DNA of 64,000 nucleotides from JAJKIP01 sp037200685 (GCA_037200685.1 JBBCIG010000007.1:100735-164734); one strand, 5' to 3'; positions 34,782 to 44,040 are shown, counted from the first letter of the stretch. Numbers and translations: made by a program. The notes: generated by a model not told the origin, from the letters alone.

Positions 34782-35799
34782 TAAACAATACATATCGATC
34801 ATCCGGCTTTTTGAGCACTGTGGAATTTCCACTGGTGATGATTTTAATTTACTAAGAGTAAAAAAGCAACTGCAAGCGGAGTTTACTATTGCAAAAAATG
34901 GCTTTATAGAAGTGGATGGCTATACCTACAGCCGCCATGATGTATTGGAAGAAATCGAACAGCCTGATTTTTTAAACAGGTTGACATTTCATAAGGCGAT
35001 ATGGAAAAGCCGGCAGCTATTACAGTTATTGGAAAATAACAGCATTGACCTTACCACTATTCATATTGAGTTTATATCATTCTGGAACAACAAAGAGTTT
35101 GATCAATTCTTTTCACCTTATTTCGCAGGGCCGTTTAATTATTTATCCCGCACATTGCTAACAGAAATGCGATTGAAAGAGATGGGTGATTTGCTGGGCT
35201 ATGAAGGTTTTTTGCTACCAGTTGAAAGAGAAGAAGCGTTCCGTCCCCTCCGGATTTTTCTTGATGAAAATATAAGATTGCTCCGCAATGTAAATGGCGA
35301 CAATTATAAGATGATGCGGCCAAAGATCGCTCACTGGATTGACCAGGACTGGTATGTGCTTTTTAATCACTTGCCCCAAGAATTTTATGATGAGAAGAAT
35401 GACATTACATCCCGGCTGGTAAATATTGGCGTGGCTATTCAAAAAACACATCGGCGTGATTGCCGGAAAATGAGTGAGCAGTTAATATCATTGCAGGACA
35501 CGCCGGAAAGCCTCAGAAGCATTATCGTATCCAATCATGCGGTATATACATCTTCCAGGGTAAAAGGGATCGGCTTCCGGGGAGGTTTCGGTATTGTGTG
35601 GGTTTTTATTCTGCTGATAAGGGCCATCACTTCGAATGGCTGCAACGATAATAGCAATAACAGTTATAAGTTTACCCCTCCTGACTTTAGCGTTAAATAT
35701 GAATTGCCTGATACTTTATTTAAAATAATGCAGGACACTAGTTACAGGCGCATGTTCGATACTTTATCAAACCGAATTGTTCCTCTTGGTAATAAATAA
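34744..35799 (+). CDS. Membrane-anchored protein of the Hsp70 operon, unknown
   Basis: Up to 351 residues; the ATG at 34744 overlaps the Hsp70 gene by 38 bases, and an in-frame TTG at 34774 is a possible alternative. Residues 1-275 are helical and charged, followed by one membrane helix (GFGIVWVFILLIRAITS, about 281-297) and a 50-residue Asn/Ser-rich tail. No family recognised. The overlap indicates translational coupling to Hsp70, so it may be the client, the adaptor or the membrane anchor of that chaperone. Confidence 0.72.
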   Translation: MQIKILKARALANKQYISIIRLFEHCGISTGDDFNLLRVKKQLQAEFTIAKNGFIEVDGYTYSRHDVLEEIEQPDFLNRLTFHKAIWKSRQLLQLLENNSIDLTTIHIEFISFWNNKEFDQFFSPYFAGPFNYLSRTLLTEMRLKEMGDLLGYEGFLLPVEREEAFRPLRIFLDENIRLLRNVNGDNYKMMRPKIAHWIDQDWYVLFNHLPQEFYDEKNDITSRLVNIGVAIQKTHRRDCRKMSEQLISLQDTPESLRSIIVSNHAVYTSSRVKGIGFRGGFGIVWVFILLIRAITSNGCNDNSNNSYKFTPPDFSVKYELPDTLFKIMQDTSYRRMFDTLSNRIVPLGNK

Positions 35800-35819
35800 A
35801 CTTCGGTGAGATTACGATT

Positions 35820-36019
35820 GATGCCATGAAAATGGGACGTACAAGAGTGCGACCATTCGACTTCGCTCCCACGACATACGTCGGGGCAGGCATGGTAATC
35901 CCGATAGCTATCGGGAGCGACGTCCTGACAAACATCGGGGCCTTCGACATATGCTCAGTAAAGAACAGAAAGATGAACGGAGCGTCGCAACAGGCGATGC
36001 CATGAAATACCGAAGCTGG
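35820..36019 (+). repeat. Interspersed repeat family A, copy 8 (composite)
   Basis: Starts GATGCCATGAAAATGGGACG, contains a perfect palindrome CCCGATAGCTATCGGG at about 35899-35914, and ends with the 61 bases identical to those in copy 7. Confidence 0.85.
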
Positions 36020-36036
36020 TAAAATAAAAGTATAGA

Positions 36037-36756
36037 TTAAAGTAAAGCCACTGCAGGTGGTCCTCCCTGTAACTTCAGCAACAACACCATTTTTTTCGCT
36101 ACATCTTCTGATGATGAGGCATTCTGCCCGGTGATGATATTTCCATCAGCTACTACGTGACAAACATAGTTTGCGGCTTTGCTGTACAAGGCGCCGAGTG
36201 AAACAAGGCGGCTTTCTAATAAGAACGGAACAATAGCAGTCAACCCGGCGGATGCTTCTTCGCTGTCGCTGAAGCTGGTGAGCTGTTTGCCTTTTATTAC
36301 AAGTTCACCTTTATCATCCTGCAAGGATAATAAACTCACGACGCCGTGACACACGGAACCAATAAATTTATTGGAATTATTAAATGCTTCGAGTAATTGT
36401 TTTACTATTTTATTATCAGCAAGGTCCCACATCGGGCCGTGACCACCGGGAATAAACACAAGATCAAAATCAGCGGCGTTCACTTCATCCAACGGAAGTG
36501 AATGCGTTAAAAATTCCATCGCATCCGGATCTTTTTGAAAACGTTTTACACTACGGGTGGCGACAATAAAAGATTGGCTTTTGGGATCAAGCGGTACCGC
36601 ACCGCCAAGAGGGGATGCCATGGTGATCTCCGCGCCGGCATCTTTAAATACATAGTAAGGGGCGGTGATCTCTTCCAGCCAGACACCGGTATCAGCACCG
36701 GTGTCTCCCATCTTATCATGAGAAGTAGCTACAAATAAAACTTTGCGGGATTTCAT
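36037..36756 (-). CDS. DJ-1/PfpI family protein (class I glutamine amidotransferase-like)
   Basis: A 239-residue member of the DJ-1/PfpI superfamily, of the Hsp31-like branch with a longer N-terminal segment. The nucleophile elbow is FIGSVCHGVVSL with C136 and H137; an acidic partner is available in VWLEEITAPYYVFKDAG (residues 25-41), and FIPGGHGPMWDL is the conserved glycine loop. Family roles include glyoxalase III/deglycase-type protection from reactive aldehydes, chaperone and protease functions. Its ATG shares one base with the stop of the small gene upstream (TAATG), so both are cotranslated. Confidence 0.92.
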   Translation of the reverse strand: MKSRKVLFVATSHDKMGDTGADTGVWLEEITAPYYVFKDAGAEITMASPLGGAVPLDPKSQSFIVATRSVKRFQKDPDAMEFLTHSLPLDEVNAADFDLVFIPGGHGPMWDLADNKIVKQLLEAFNNSNKFIGSVCHGVVSLLSLQDDKGELVIKGKQLTSFSDSEEASAGLTAIVPFLLESRLVSLGALYSKAANYVCHVVADGNIITGQNASSSEDVAKKMVLLLKLQGGPPAVALL

Positions 36757-36974
36757 TAAGAGGCGGACGCTTCTATCAACGGTACGCCATCTTTATATTC
36801 TCCAAGAATGCTAACATCTTTATACTGACCATACAAAGTAGCGTTTGCTTCCATCGCATGTTTGTTATCGCTTCTTATTTTCATTCCTTTCTTTACACCT
36901 TTATCGAAAACTTCGATATAAAATCCATTCTTTAATTGTACTTCACTTACACGTGGTCTTCCTCTTGTTATCAT
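36756..36974 (-). CDS. Small conserved hypothetical protein
   Basis: A 72-residue basic, beta-rich protein, MITRGRPRVSEVQLKNGFYI ... GEYKDGVPLIEASAS. No recognised domain, although the beginning TRGRPR is an AT-hook-like triplet. Overlaps the DJ-1/PfpI start by one base. It is preceded by the terminator of the RRM gene, so it begins its own transcription unit. Confidence 0.7.
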   Translation of the reverse strand: MITRGRPRVSEVQLKNGFYIEVFDKGVKKGMKIRSDNKHAMEANATLYGQYKDVSILGEYKDGVPLIEASAS

Positions 36975-37046
36975 GATTGCGGTTTTAATATTTAATAAAA
37001 GTCATTTAATTGTCGCTGATATTGCTATCAACCTGAAAAAGAGAAA

Positions 37047-37072
37047 ATCTGCGAAAACAAAATTTCGCAGAT
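37047..37072 (-). terminator. Intrinsic terminator of the RRM gene
   Basis: Ten-base perfect stem ATCTGCGAAA / TTTCGCAGAT with a six-base loop; on the minus strand it is followed by TTTCTCTTTTT. It lies 43 bases after the RRM stop. Confidence 0.75.
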
Positions 37073-37114
37073 CGGGTTTTAGTCAACAGGTATGGTATAG
37101 TAACTATTATACTC

Positions 37115-37384
37115 TTACCATCTCTTGTTGCTTGGGCGGGGAGCTCTTTCCTTTGCCACTGTAACCGACATTGCTCTGCCTTCGATTTCTTTGTTGTCCA
37201 GGCCTTTCATAGCTGCTTGTGCTTCAGCTACTACATCCATTTCTACAAATCCAAAACCACGGCTCTGGCCTGTTTCCCTGTCTGCGATTACTTTCGCTGA
37301 GGTTACATTGCCAAATGGAGAAAACAAAGCTTTTAAGGATTCATCATTAGTGTGAAAACTTAAATTCGAAACGTACATGTTCAT
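37115..37384 (-). CDS. RNA-binding protein with one RRM domain
   Basis: An 89-residue protein that is essentially one RNA recognition motif: RNP2 MYVSNL at residues 3-8 and RNP1 RGFGFVEM at 42-49, both with the aromatic residues that stack on RNA. A short basic tail (KERAPRPSNKRW) follows. Such single-RRM proteins are frequent in Bacteroidota and cyanobacteria and are thought to act as RNA chaperones, in Bacteroidota perhaps replacing Hfq or cold-shock functions. The upstream 290 bases (37385-37680) hold only a long A+T-rich leader; nothing else was seen. Confidence 0.95.
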   Translation of the reverse strand: MNMYVSNLSFHTNDESLKALFSPFGNVTSAKVIADRETGQSRGFGFVEMDVVAEAQAAMKGLDNKEIEGRAMSVTVAKERAPRPSNKRW

Positions 37385-37680
37385 AAAACAAAAAATTTAA
37401 ATAAAATAAATAAAATACTGTGACTGAAGTCGGGTCACAAAAAGTAAAGAGGGATAAAATAATACTGGCGGGGAAAAAGTAAAACTTTGAGTCGGTCTAA
37501 TACTGAATGCGTGCAAGACTAAGGGTCAATGGTGAAGATAGCCTAATAAAAGGCATTAAACTAATTTATTATGTTCATAGCACTTCATTATCGGCGCTGC
37601 AATTATGAATTAAGAGACTTCAACTGCTGCTAGTCAACCATTTCCTTCATTCCTTGTTACTGTATATTTAACTTTGAATT

Positions 37681-38754
37681 ATGGAAATAGGCATTTATAC
37701 TTTCGGAGATGTGGGCACACATCCTGTCACCAAAGAGCTGATCACCCCGCAACGGCGTATTCAAAATTTAATAGAAGAAGCGGAAGTGGCCGACCAGGTC
37801 GGCCTCGATGTATTCGCAGTTGGCGAACATCATCGCCCTGATTATGCAGTGTCCGCACCTGCCGTGGTATTAGCGGCTGCGGCAATGAAAACAAAAAATA
37901 TTAAGTTATCCAGCGCTGTTACGGTATTAAGTTCCGATGATCCTGTTCGTGTGTTCCAGCAATTTTCTACGGTGGACCTTTTATCATCCGGCCGTGCGGA
38001 AGTAATGGCGGGCCGCGGTTCTTTTATTGAATCATTCCCGCTCTTTGGTTATAAGCTGGAAGATTATGATGAACTCTTTACAGAAAAAATTGAACTGTTG
38101 CTGAAGCTGAATGAAAATGAAAAAATAACGTGGAAAGGAAAGCATACACAAGCTATAAATAACCGTGGGGTTTATCCACGCCCTTTTCATGATAAACTGC
38201 CTGTATGGATCGCTGTTGGCGGAACGCCGGAATCAATCATCCGAGCAGCGGAATATGGTTTGCCCATGGCGCTTGCGATTATTGGCGGCATGCCTTCCGC
38301 ATTTGTACCCCATATAAAATTGTACAAGGATACTTATAAAAAAGCGGGGCATGATGTAAGCAAGATGCAGCTCAGTATTAATTCGCATACTTATCTCGCT
38401 GATGACCCGAAACAAGCCGCCGATGAATTTTTTCCTCCCTATAATGAAGTGATGACGAGAATTGGAAAGGAACGTGGCTGGCAACCCGGCACCCGTGCCC
38501 ACTACGAAGGATCTATATCACCGAAAGGCGCTTTATTAGTAGGCAGTCCGCAGCAAGTAATTGATAAAATATTATATGAACATGAATTGTTTGGTCATAC
38601 ACGTTTCCTCGCACAAATGAGCCTCGGTGCGATGCCGCATGATAAAATTTTACATGCCATTGAATTGTTGGGAACAAAAGTAGCGCCGGCGATAAGAAAA
38701 TATACAGTGGGGAAGAAAAAGGAAACTGAAGCTGGAACCGCACAAAGCGATTAA
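37681..38754 (+). CDS. LLM class flavin-dependent oxidoreductase
   Basis: A 357-residue luciferase-like monooxygenase-fold protein. It has the family's N-terminal barrel with DVFAVGEHHRPDYAVSAPAV at about 44-63, LSSGRAEVMAGRGSFIESFP, and WIAVGGTPESIIRAAEYGLP. Family members use FMNH2 or F420 to oxidise varied substrates; the G-E-H-H pattern is typical of the Bacteroidota/Proteobacteria FMN branch. It is a single gene, with the toxin-antitoxin pair following on the same strand after 80 bases. Confidence 0.92.
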   Translation: MEIGIYTFGDVGTHPVTKELITPQRRIQNLIEEAEVADQVGLDVFAVGEHHRPDYAVSAPAVVLAAAAMKTKNIKLSSAVTVLSSDDPVRVFQQFSTVDLLSSGRAEVMAGRGSFIESFPLFGYKLEDYDELFTEKIELLLKLNENEKITWKGKHTQAINNRGVYPRPFHDKLPVWIAVGGTPESIIRAAEYGLPMALAIIGGMPSAFVPHIKLYKDTYKKAGHDVSKMQLSINSHTYLADDPKQAADEFFPPYNEVMTRIGKERGWQPGTRAHYEGSISPKGALLVGSPQQVIDKILYEHELFGHTRFLAQMSLGAMPHDKILHAIELLGTKVAPAIRKYTVGKKKETEAGTAQSD

Positions 38755-38835
38755 ACCTAAAGGTCTTTTTACAATTCACTCCATAATTTTGCAAGTCCGG
38801 ATTGAAAAGGTAAATTTGAATAACAATTTTTCGCT

Positions 38836-39006
38836 ATGACTGCAATTGTAATAGATAAAAAAAAATATGTATTAATCCCTGAGAAAGATTACCAGGCATT
38901 GCAAAAAAAAGCGGCGCTGAAATCTAAACCGGAAAAAATATTTACTATTGAAGAGGCCCGGGCGCACAGTAAAAAATTGATCAGGAAATGGGCCGCCGGA
39001 AAATAA
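38836..39006 (+). CDS. Antitoxin of a ParE/RelE-type toxin-antitoxin pair
   Basis: A 56-residue protein, MTAIVIDKKKYVLIPEKDYQ ... ARAHSKKLIRKWAAGK. The N-terminal V-L-I-P-E-K-D-Y pattern is that of Phd/DUF2281-like antitoxins that place a small beta-hairpin before a helical toxin-binding tail. Its end overlaps the toxin gene start by 19 bases, the usual order (antitoxin first). It is likely to repress its own promoter. The homology is by pattern and context only; it is short and easily missed. Confidence 0.72.
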   Translation: MTAIVIDKKKYVLIPEKDYQALQKKAALKSKPEKIFTIEEARAHSKKLIRKWAAGK

Positions 39007-39287
39007 GTGTTAAACAAGCCGCCTCTGATAACATTGCAGCAATTGCGTGGTATATTGAATCAAAAGGCCTCATCGCCACTGCAGATAAATTTACTGACGA
39101 AGTATATAATTATTTTACAAAATTATCCGACAAACGAAAATCATATCCTGTTTGCCGCGAACCAAAAAGAGCATCTCTCGGGTATAAATGCATTACTTAC
39201 AAGAAGAAATATACAATTGTATTTATTGAAGGGGAGGATGAAATAATGATTTGCGAATTCATTTCGTCAAAAATGATTTATTGGTAA
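38988..39287 (+). CDS. RelE/ParE family toxin
   Basis: A 99-residue protein with the ParE/RelE-type fold: an N-terminal helix pair (KQAASDNIAAIAWYIESKGL and ATADKFTDEVYNYFTKLSD), then strands with CREPKRASLGYKCITYKKKY and the C-terminal TIVFIEGEDEIMICEF strand. ParE toxins poison gyrase; RelE toxins cut ribosome-bound mRNA. The clear RelE catalytic residues are not obvious, so ParE-like is more likely. Its last 29 bases overlap, tail to tail, the end of the CHAT gene on the other strand. Confidence 0.8.
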   Translation: MGRRKISVKQAASDNIAAIAWYIESKGLIATADKFTDEVYNYFTKLSDKRKSYPVCREPKRASLGYKCITYKKKYTIVFIEGEDEIMICEFISSKMIYW

Positions 39288-42200
39288 AATAAAAAACTAC
39301 CCTTCTTTTATACTTAAGAAAGGTCATCAATATTATTACAATAAGCAAAACACCGCCGATCATCCAATAACTATAATTAGTTGAATTGCTCAATGCTAAT
39401 TGTGCCGGTTCTCCCATCATTACCAATCCCGCCCAATAAGCAGGCGCCAGCATTCTTCCTTCAGTTTTTTTAAGGTATTCCAGCTTGGCGTTGCGCAGCG
39501 CTTCATCGGTAGGCAATCCATTTTTTAAATTTTGTATAAAGAATTCCGTGATGTGGCTGCTGGATTGTTCATCAATCTTCCACAAAGCCGTTAAGATGCG
39601 CTGGCTTCCTGCATAATTAAATGCATGAGCCAATGATACCATGCCCTCGCCATCCTGGTAGCCCGGTCTTCCGGATTCACAGGCAGTCAATACGGTAAGA
39701 TCGGATTGCATATCGCAATTATAAATATCATACAGCGAAAGAAAATTACTGTCAGCAGCCAGCGATGTATTCTTAGCGAATATCAAACCCGACTGTTCGG
39801 GATGTATATTATTATAGGCGGCATGTGTACCGATATGAATGATCTTATGACCGCCTGCATTTTTCTTAAAAGAAGATTGTGTAGAACTTTCATCGAAGAA
39901 CACATCACCACCAAGCATTTTTTTTATTTTTCTCGCCAGTTTATTCGTATTCGGCTGTGGCAATAATTTTAAATAACTATAGTCCAGCTTCACGGAATCT
40001 TTTGTAACGGCTAAATACTTATTTTTTACTTCATCGGAAAAGCCGGGTGCGAAAGCCACGTAATTCTCATTGGATGCAACTTCCACCGGCGGTTGACCGA
40101 GCATGAAAAGACTATAATGATAAGAGAATATATAGCTGGATAATAAGCTATTTGACAAAAGATCTTTATAAGTATTCAATGGCTTCGTCGCCAGCATATC
40201 AAAACTGAGGTTGTACAATACACCGTCCGGAATGATCGTCACTTTTTGACTATGAATAAAAGGCGCCACAGGTTCCCAAACGGTCTTATACAAATCATAC
40301 AATGCGGGCAATTCCATTTTCTCATTGGAATGATGCAACAATAAAGAATTGATACTTTCTTCGAGCCCGTTATTATTGATCCGTACGATTTTTTTATTCG
40401 TTTTATCAGCTACCAACGCCATCAGCGATGTATCAGTAAAAAAATACCGTACTACCGTGCTGTTGTCGGGCAACCCTGATTGCAACTCGGGCAATGATTT
40501 AAAAATAGTCGCATAGCGCATATTATAATATGCAGGATATTCTTTCTTCACTTTTTCTAAATGCGCTTCCCACTGATCAACGGCGAGGATATAACTTTTC
40601 ATTACTTGCTCGTTAGGCCTAACTGTTCTTAATGAAGCCGAAATTGCTTTTTTTAATTCCAGTTCTTCCTGCTGCACCGAAACAGGCAAGTGAGAAAATT
40701 GTACAGCCTGTTGTTTATCCAGCCGGCTCCGGATACGGCTATACAAAGCCGACTCATGCAGGTTGATAAATCTATCGAGATGAAATGATTGACCGGATAA
40801 TTCATACAACTGCAATTCTATCTTCTTTGCAAAATCAATCAGCTCCTGGTGATCTGCAATCAATATATTAATGCTGGCCTCATCATCAATCAATACTTTT
40901 CTTTTCTCCAGTATATTCAAAGCACCATCCAATCGTACCGATAAATTTTGCAAGAAAGTCGTGTCTTTATTTTTTTGCAACTCATATTCCGACTTTGCTT
41001 GTATGAGGATCGCTTTCGGTTTAAACACTTCTATCTTTACGGAATCCAGCAACGTAATGCCTTCTTTCATTTTCGCATTTACTGTTGCCAATGCATTATT
41101 GGAGGATGCTATCGCTTGTTGGTAGCGCTTCGTGAGATAATTAATTTCAGCAATATTCAGTAACTGGTAAAAAGCCTGCAGGCTTTCACTTTCACCCACA
41201 CTGACCAAATATTTGTAAACTTTATCGGCTCTTTCAGATGCTTTTGGGTAATCATTGTTCTTCGCATAAAACAAAGAAGCATTTCTTAAAAAATCCATGT
41301 ACACATTATCATACTGCCCGCCGTATGATTCTTCGTATAAGGCTTCACTTTTGGAATAAGATTCTGCAGCTTTAGCGGCATCCTTTTTATTTTCATACAA
41401 AAGGGCCAGCGCATAATAGGCATCGGCGGCCCAGAACAAATAATCACCATTCGTTTTCTCCAGCTTTTGCAATCCTTGTGTCAAATACTGCAGGGCCATA
41501 TCGTATTCATGCATGTCATTATAATGCTGGCCCAATAAAATTTCAGAAATAAAAATACCGGAATGGGCGGGATCCAGCTTTTGCAACTTTTGCTGGTAAG
41601 AATAACGAAGTAATTCACCGGCCTTGCCATAGTCGCCGATTTCACGGTAAATGCCCGCAAGATTATCAATTCCTTCATATAAACCTTCCGTTGCTGATTT
41701 CTTTTTAGGATCGGGGGTTTTGCTGTTAATGAATTTTTGAAAATTATCAATCGCCAGTTGCATAGCGTTGATGCCTTCTGTTGTCTTTCCTTCCGCGCTA
41801 TGCAGCGCCGCCATATTATTATAAATATTACCGGGGCGGTAATATTTGTTTACATCATTATCCGGCATTTTCTTTAATATGCTCAACGATTTATTATAAA
41901 ATAGATCAGCGCTGTCATATTTTGATGCATACCAATACAGGGCGGCCATCGCACTAACGGATAAATAAATGTCTTCGGGGTTTGTCGCCGCATTCGCTTC
42001 TCTTATATTCAGCGCACGGCGATGATGCGTTTGAGAAAGCGATACATTCCCTATCCTGTTTGCGTAAGTACCCAGGTTATATTCGCAACGGGCAATATCC
42101 AAATCAGTGTGACCGGCATCAAGCATGGTATAAACAAGCGCTTCTTTGCTGGCATCATACCCATGTTTACTCTGACCCATACCGGAAAAAAATTCCGCCG

Positions 42201-42537
42201 CTTCCCTGTAAGCATCTATTAAAAGACGGGGAGTTGCTTTATTTGATTTTAATAAGCTAATATGTGCAAATACAGCTGCTGCTGCTTTGTCCGCACCATA
42301 CTGCGCATTCGCTATTTCACCTATAAATGGAACATAGTGAACAAGTGTATCCACATCACCGATGGATAAAAAAGCAGCTACATCTTTCTTTACAATGCTA
42401 TCAGCTCTTTTATAATCTTTGGCTTCAATGGCTTGTTGTATGGGGGGAATATATTTTGGGCCGTCCTGTGCGGGAACGGGCAATAATATAGCAAAGCATA
42501 CCGCTGCCGCTAAAACCAAAAGTATTTTCCTGGGCAT
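39259..42537 (-). CDS. TPR-CHAT caspase-like protein
   Basis: A 1092-residue protein. A signal peptide (ILLVLAAAVCFAILLPVPAQ) precedes more than ten tetratricopeptide repeats (about 60-560), a coiled linker, and a CHAT caspase-HetF-type domain (about 760-1045). The catalytic His is in KIIHIGTHAAYN (about 903) and the Cys in LTVLTACESGRPGY (about 951); GEGMVSLAHAFNYAGSQRIL is the conserved CHAT tail. A final membrane helix (WMIGGVLLIVIILMTFLKY, about 1056-1074) and a basic tail follow, so the protease would sit outside the membrane, anchored at its C-terminus. Its ATG shares one base with the stop of the TPR membrane gene (TAATG), and the ECF sigma factor heads the operon. Confidence 0.92.
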   Translation of the reverse strand: MPRKILLVLAAAVCFAILLPVPAQDGPKYIPPIQQAIEAKDYKRADSIVKKDVAAFLSIGDVDTLVHYVPFIGEIANAQYGADKAAAAVFAHISLLKSNKATPRLLIDAYREAAEFFSGMGQSKHGYDASKEALVYTMLDAGHTDLDIARCEYNLGTYANRIGNVSLSQTHHRRALNIREANAATNPEDIYLSVSAMAALYWYASKYDSADLFYNKSLSILKKMPDNDVNKYYRPGNIYNNMAALHSAEGKTTEGINAMQLAIDNFQKFINSKTPDPKKKSATEGLYEGIDNLAGIYREIGDYGKAGELLRYSYQQKLQKLDPAHSGIFISEILLGQHYNDMHEYDMALQYLTQGLQKLEKTNGDYLFWAADAYYALALLYENKKDAAKAAESYSKSEALYEESYGGQYDNVYMDFLRNASLFYAKNNDYPKASERADKVYKYLVSVGESESLQAFYQLLNIAEINYLTKRYQQAIASSNNALATVNAKMKEGITLLDSVKIEVFKPKAILIQAKSEYELQKNKDTTFLQNLSVRLDGALNILEKRKVLIDDEASINILIADHQELIDFAKKIELQLYELSGQSFHLDRFINLHESALYSRIRSRLDKQQAVQFSHLPVSVQQEELELKKAISASLRTVRPNEQVMKSYILAVDQWEAHLEKVKKEYPAYYNMRYATIFKSLPELQSGLPDNSTVVRYFFTDTSLMALVADKTNKKIVRINNNGLEESINSLLLHHSNEKMELPALYDLYKTVWEPVAPFIHSQKVTIIPDGVLYNLSFDMLATKPLNTYKDLLSNSLLSSYIFSYHYSLFMLGQPPVEVASNENYVAFAPGFSDEVKNKYLAVTKDSVKLDYSYLKLLPQPNTNKLARKIKKMLGGDVFFDESSTQSSFKKNAGGHKIIHIGTHAAYNNIHPEQSGLIFAKNTSLAADSNFLSLYDIYNCDMQSDLTVLTACESGRPGYQDGEGMVSLAHAFNYAGSQRILTALWKIDEQSSSHITEFFIQNLKNGLPTDEALRNAKLEYLKKTEGRMLAPAYWAGLVMMGEPAQLALSNSTNYSYWMIGGVLLIVIILMTFLKYKRRVVFYFTNKSFLTK

Positions 42538-43280
42538 TATTTCTTATTGATAGCTTTTATAACAGCTTCACTTTGCGGATAACCCGATTTTTCTATGTAT
42601 GTAATCGCTTGCTGTGTTTCCCCTTTCTTTAAATAAGACAGGCCAAGGTACCAGCAGGCATCTTTATAAAAAGCGCTATTGCCGTCCGCTGTTACTTGTT
42701 GTAAGTTTTCAATAACATGATCATCATCACCTTTCGCCTGGTAAGCAGCACCTATAAAATAAGTTAAGGTATCATTCCCCGGTTTTTGTTGTAACAAGCT
42801 TGTCCATGCTTTCAGCGCTTTATCGTATTCCCCATTCTTATATTCCACCATCGCTTTTTCAAAATCGTAATCAGCCGTGCTGCTCATTACAGTTGCAAGA
42901 CCGGGATCCGGTGAGTAGTATTTGCTGTAAACCTTTTCGTTACTGTTCCCGTTTTGCAAAAACCACCACAGCGATAATGTTACCAGCGCCAGTACCGATG
43001 CGGCCACAGCTAATTTTCGTACAAGCGGAACTGCCCTTGTATTTTTTTTAAAGGTCACAACCGGTGCGATCTCTTTATGAAAACGTTCAAGACGTTCTTC
43101 CAACGATACTTCGTTTACGCCTAACAATAAAAGTTTCACTTCTCCTGCTTTTTCACGTAGCGATATATCGGTCGTCAATGCGAGCTCAAATGCTTTGGCT
43201 TCATCTTCCGGCATTTCATGCGTAAGAAACCGTTCTATTCTTTCAAGCTCCTCAGGTGATATGTCATTTGTTTTGTTCAA
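42537..43280 (-). CDS. Single-pass TPR membrane protein of the sigma-CHAT operon
   Basis: About 247 residues if translation starts at the TTG at 43280, whose TTGA overlaps the sigma stop; an upstream in-frame TTG at 43328 and an ATG at 43214 are alternatives. The N-terminal 85 residues are helical with PEELERIERFLTHEMPEDEA, the layout of zinc-less anti-sigma domains; a membrane helix (LAVAASVLALVTLSLWWFLQ) is followed by three TPR-like repeats with YKNGEYDKALKAWTSLLQQK. This suggests an anti-sigma-like regulator that senses something outside through TPRs, but the anti-sigma assignment is inference. Confidence 0.8.
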   Translation of the reverse strand: MNKTNDISPEELERIERFLTHEMPEDEAKAFELALTTDISLREKAGEVKLLLLGVNEVSLEERLERFHKEIAPVVTFKKNTRAVPLVRKLAVAASVLALVTLSLWWFLQNGNSNEKVYSKYYSPDPGLATVMSSTADYDFEKAMVEYKNGEYDKALKAWTSLLQQKPGNDTLTYFIGAAYQAKGDDDHVIENLQQVTADGNSAFYKDACWYLGLSYLKKGETQQAITYIEKSGYPQSEAVIKAINKK

Positions 43281-43858
43281 AGAGTATTGTTTTTTGGTAC
43301 GATCAAATTTCGCAACCGTTGCAGGCAACGGTATTTATTATTTTTTGCCGTTGCTTCCGTCCATGAAAAAAACGCGGCGATCTCGCTCATGCTTTGTTTT
43401 AAAAAATAAAACCGGTGTAATACATCTTTGCAGGGCTCGCCCATCGCTGCGTAATGCATTTTTACTTTTGTCAAATAATCTTCTTCCTGCTCGTCCAGTT
43501 GCACCGGCGCTTCTTCCGCTATTTCTATTTCGCTCAATGAATTTGTTTTTTTTCTTTTAGTACTCCGCAACTGGTCCAGCCATTTGTATTGCGCTACACG
43601 AAAAAGATATCCATGGAATTTATCCGCATCCTCCATCGAAACTTTATCCAGTTGAATATTGCGCCATACCGCTACAAACGCTTCCTGGTAAATATCTTTT
43701 GCATCATCCACCGACCCATTGTTATTTAAAATATAGCTTTCAATTTTAGAATAGTTAGCCACATACAACGATTTCAGCGCCTGCTCATCATTTGCTTTTA
43801 GCAGGTTGATCCAATGGCCGGGTTTGCCGGGCTGAACTGTGGGGGCTTTGTCCGTCAT
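43277..43858 (-). CDS. ECF-type RNA polymerase sigma factor
   Basis: A 193-residue sigma-70 family protein from the ATG at 43858 (a TTG 24 bases upstream is unlikely). Region 2 contains DAKDIYQEAFVAVWRNIQ and FHGYLFRVAQYKWLDQLRS; region 4 has LKQSMSEIAAFFSWTEATAK and NNKYRCLQRLRNL, a helix-turn-helix for the -35 element. Heads a coupled operon with the TPR membrane protein and the CHAT protein, so it probably controls that operon. Similar sigma-TPR-CHAT trios exist in other Bacteroidota, but the regulon is unknown. Confidence 0.93.
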   Translation of the reverse strand: MTDKAPTVQPGKPGHWINLLKANDEQALKSLYVANYSKIESYILNNNGSVDDAKDIYQEAFVAVWRNIQLDKVSMEDADKFHGYLFRVAQYKWLDQLRSTKRKKTNSLSEIEIAEEAPVQLDEQEEDYLTKVKMHYAAMGEPCKDVLHRFYFLKQSMSEIAAFFSWTEATAKNNKYRCLQRLRNLIVPKNNTL

Positions 43859-44040
43859 ACTTATCACTAACTCAATCCCCAAGATAACTTAATTTCTTAT
43901 TCGCTACTTCTTCCTGTTAATAACCTTCAACCAATTTCAAAATGTTTTATTATTATTCAAAAAGTGAATTGATTTTTAAAAATCTTTTATCGCTTTTCAA
44001 AACATATGCATCAATTTTATATTGCCGGCATTAATTTTTT

